45,376 nucleotides of DNA, taken from NCBI GenBank assembly GCA_913058245.1, contig CAJXQJ010000019.1:1-45376 (forward strand). Reading direction: 5' to 3'. The stretch is from an uncultured Colwellia sp. (GTDB taxonomy: Bacteria > Pseudomonadota > Gammaproteobacteria > Enterobacterales > Alteromonadaceae). The notes under the pieces were generated by a model. The model saw only the letters and a program-made list of their open reading frames with translations. It searched no databases and was not told the origin of the DNA. The position numbers were made by a program, and so were the translations under genes. Below are positions 43,954 through 45,376 of the stretch, in pieces. The first letter of the stretch is position 1, and the number at the start of each line of letters is the position of its first letter.

Positions 43954-45083
43954 TACACGGCCGCCTTGTTAGCTTTTTTTGGAAGTAGTGATTTTAATTT
44001 TCGACCACTTTTCCTACTTTTCACCAGCAAACTAGAACCTAATATCAAAACAATTAAATGTACTGGCCATAGCCCAATTAATTGCGGAACCGTGCCCTTT
44101 TCAATACCCGAGCGAATTGCTGTTAACAATAAGAAGTAACTTAAAAATAATAATATTGCCGGTAACATTTTACCAAACTTACCTTGACGTGGATTCACCA
44201 CACTTAACGGCACTGCCACTAAGGTCATAATTATACAGGCCAATGGAAATGCAATGCGCCACTGGCTCTCTGCGCTAGCTTCGGGTGTATCTTCTTGAAA
44301 CAGCTCAGCACTGGGGATAGCACTTAACTTACGTCGTTTATGAGCAACTTTTTGGTCTTGAATTTGAATATAGTATTTATCAAACGCTACTTGGCGAAAT
44401 AGCTTATTCTCAATATCATTTTGGTAACGTGTCCCTTCAGACAAAATCAATCGTTGTGTTCCTGATTCATCTTCTACAACTTGCCCGTTTTGTGCGTACA
44501 CTAAGCTTGAGTCGATAACACTTCTAGTTGATTTATCTTTATCAGGTAATTGCGCCACAAAAACTTTTTCAAAGGTATTATCTTCACGGTTTTTATCATG
44601 AATAAATACTACTGCTTTCTTATTGCCTGTGGTTTGAAAGCGACCTGCAATTAATGAACTTAAGCCTGAGTCTGCCGCTATTTGCTCTTTAATTTGATAC
44701 TCATATTCATTAGCCATTGGTGATAAATACAAAGTAAACATGCCAGTGATCAGTGCTGTAACTACACCTAAAATCAGCGTTACTCTCACCACATACCATT
44801 CGCTGACACCACAAGCATGCAAAACAGTCATTTCATTTTCAGCGTAAATTCGTCCGTACGCAAGTAATACACCAAGGAAAAAACTTAGTGGTAAAATCAT
44901 ACCAGCAAGATCAGGTACTTTTAGCGCAATAAATGTCATTACTAAATGCCCTGGAATACCACCTTCTGAGGCATCATCTAGTACACGAACAAATTTATTA
45001 CTGATAAATATCGTCATAATAACGAGAAATACCGCAATTTGGGTTTTAGCAACTTCTTTAAGCAAATAACGAAATATAATCAC
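43953..45083 (-). CDS. lptF: LPS export ABC transporter permease LptF
   Basis: 376 aa, same six-helix plus jellyroll layout as LptG. The MIIFRYLLKEVAKTQIAVF start and the NEMTVLHACGVSEWYVVR coupling helix identify LptF. C-terminal basic tail KSRKSGRKLKSLLPKK. Divergent from pepA, the classic gammaproteobacterial arrangement; lptF and lptG are co-transcribed. Confidence 0.95.
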   Translation of the reverse strand: MIIFRYLLKEVAKTQIAVFLVIMTIFISNKFVRVLDDASEGGIPGHLVMTFIALKVPDLAGMILPLSFFLGVLLAYGRIYAENEMTVLHACGVSEWYVVRVTLILGVVTALITGMFTLYLSPMANEYEYQIKEQIAADSGLSSLIAGRFQTTGNKKAVVFIHDKNREDNTFEKVFVAQLPDKDKSTRSVIDSSLVYAQNGQVVEDESGTQRLILSEGTRYQNDIENKLFRQVAFDKYYIQIQDQKVAHKRRKLSAIPSAELFQEDTPEASAESQWRIAFPLACIIMTLVAVPLSVVNPRQGKFGKMLPAILLFLSYFLLLTAIRSGIEKGTVPQLIGLWPVHLIVLILGSSLLVKSRKSGRKLKSLLPKKANKAAV

Positions 45084-45335
45084 ACAGTGATCCTATAAAA
45101 ACTTTCTTTAAAACATGGTTTTTTTCTGACATGCCGGCATTTTTTCAGTAAACTTGTCATTTTTAGCAATAAATTAAATGTAAGCTTAACGGGTAATGCT
45201 GTGCAATCCAGCTATAATTATAGCCTTTAGCCGAATACATTTAAAAGTAAGCTTAGCGATTATTTACTGTTTTTAGCAAGCTAAATAGTATATTTTCAAT
45301 AAAATATACGCATTTGAGTCAAATTAGGAGACCTC

Positions 45336-45376
45336 ATGGAGTTCAGTGTAAAAAGTGGCAGTCCGGAAAAACAACG
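45336..45376 (+). CDS. pepA: Leucyl aminopeptidase PepA, N-terminal fragment (cut by window edge)
   Basis: The first 13 codons read MEFSVKSGSPEKQ, identical to the start of E. coli PepA. A strong TTAGGAG ribosome binding site precedes the ATG. PepA is a hexameric zinc/manganese aminopeptidase; the catalytic part lies outside the window. Divergence from lptF supports the call. Confidence 0.93.
   Translation, partial: MEFSVKSGSPEKQ

Overview
The window is about 45 kb of AT-rich chromosome from a marine gammaproteobacterium. Gene content and protein style (GlrK-QseG-GlrR, LptF/LptG next to pepA, ovoA, an HnoX/HnoK pair, PEP-CTERM protein, M9 collagenase with PPC domains) suggest Alteromonadales, most likely Colwelliaceae (Colwellia/Thalassotalea-like). 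The species assignment is inference. I see no phage, transposase, integron or CRISPR array. Most of the window is ordinary chromosome with accessory patches.

Layout. 1-5074 (all minus): start of glyA, an ECF sigma factor with a membrane partner, and an operon of a secreted alpha/beta hydrolase followed by a NatAB-type ABC exporter. 5199-6950: a small membrane protein, a terminator, then a decayed stretch holding the tail of a TonB-dependent receptor, a second frameshifted remnant and a 9-bp tandem repeat, then a small EF-hand protein. 7300-7935: hemolysin III/TrhA family protein. 8102-13353 (minus): a diguanylate cyclase with TPR sensor, a highly divergent glutamine-synthetase-fold protein, and ovoA (ovothiol biosynthesis). 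13489-14841: glutaredoxin, FAH-family hydrolase and a hypothetical. 14946-19090: a periplasmic EF-hand gene facing the glrK-qseG-glrR operon; the shared intergenic region carries a sigma-54 promoter for the EF-hand gene and GlrR-type sites. 19183-22730 (minus): FKBP isomerase, pseudouridine synthase, MscS channel, and a PEP-CTERM von Willebrand-like protein with a small exported partner. 23032-28692: an orphan membrane protein and a nitric-oxide signalling locus (H-NOX sensor + histidine kinase, divergent from a receiver/degenerate HD-GYP protein and an NtrC-type regulator). 28804-34767: TPP riboswitch and thiC-thiO-thiS-thiG-thiDE. 34780-41083: peptidoglycan amidase, M9 collagenase, TolB-N/TPR membrane protein. 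41567-45376: tRNA-Leu(CAA), STAS-like protein, RDD protein, lptG-lptF and the start of pepA.

Best leads for something undescribed. (1) A 368-aa glutamine-synthetase-like ligase directly upstream of ovoA. It lacks the N-terminal beta-grasp domain and has both histidines of the GS 'HCH' motif replaced, yet keeps the carboxylate metal ligands; it could be a new step in thiol-histidine metabolism. (2) The region between the EF-hand gene and glrK carries one perfect TGTC-N10-GACA site, two one-mismatch copies and a GG-N10-GC sigma-54 promoter reading into the EF-hand gene. This suggests that a secreted calcium-binding protein, not a small RNA, is the local target of GlrR here. (3) An H-NOX circuit in which the downstream HD-GYP protein has lost its catalytic HD pair and the partner regulator is a full NtrC-type sigma-54 activator.
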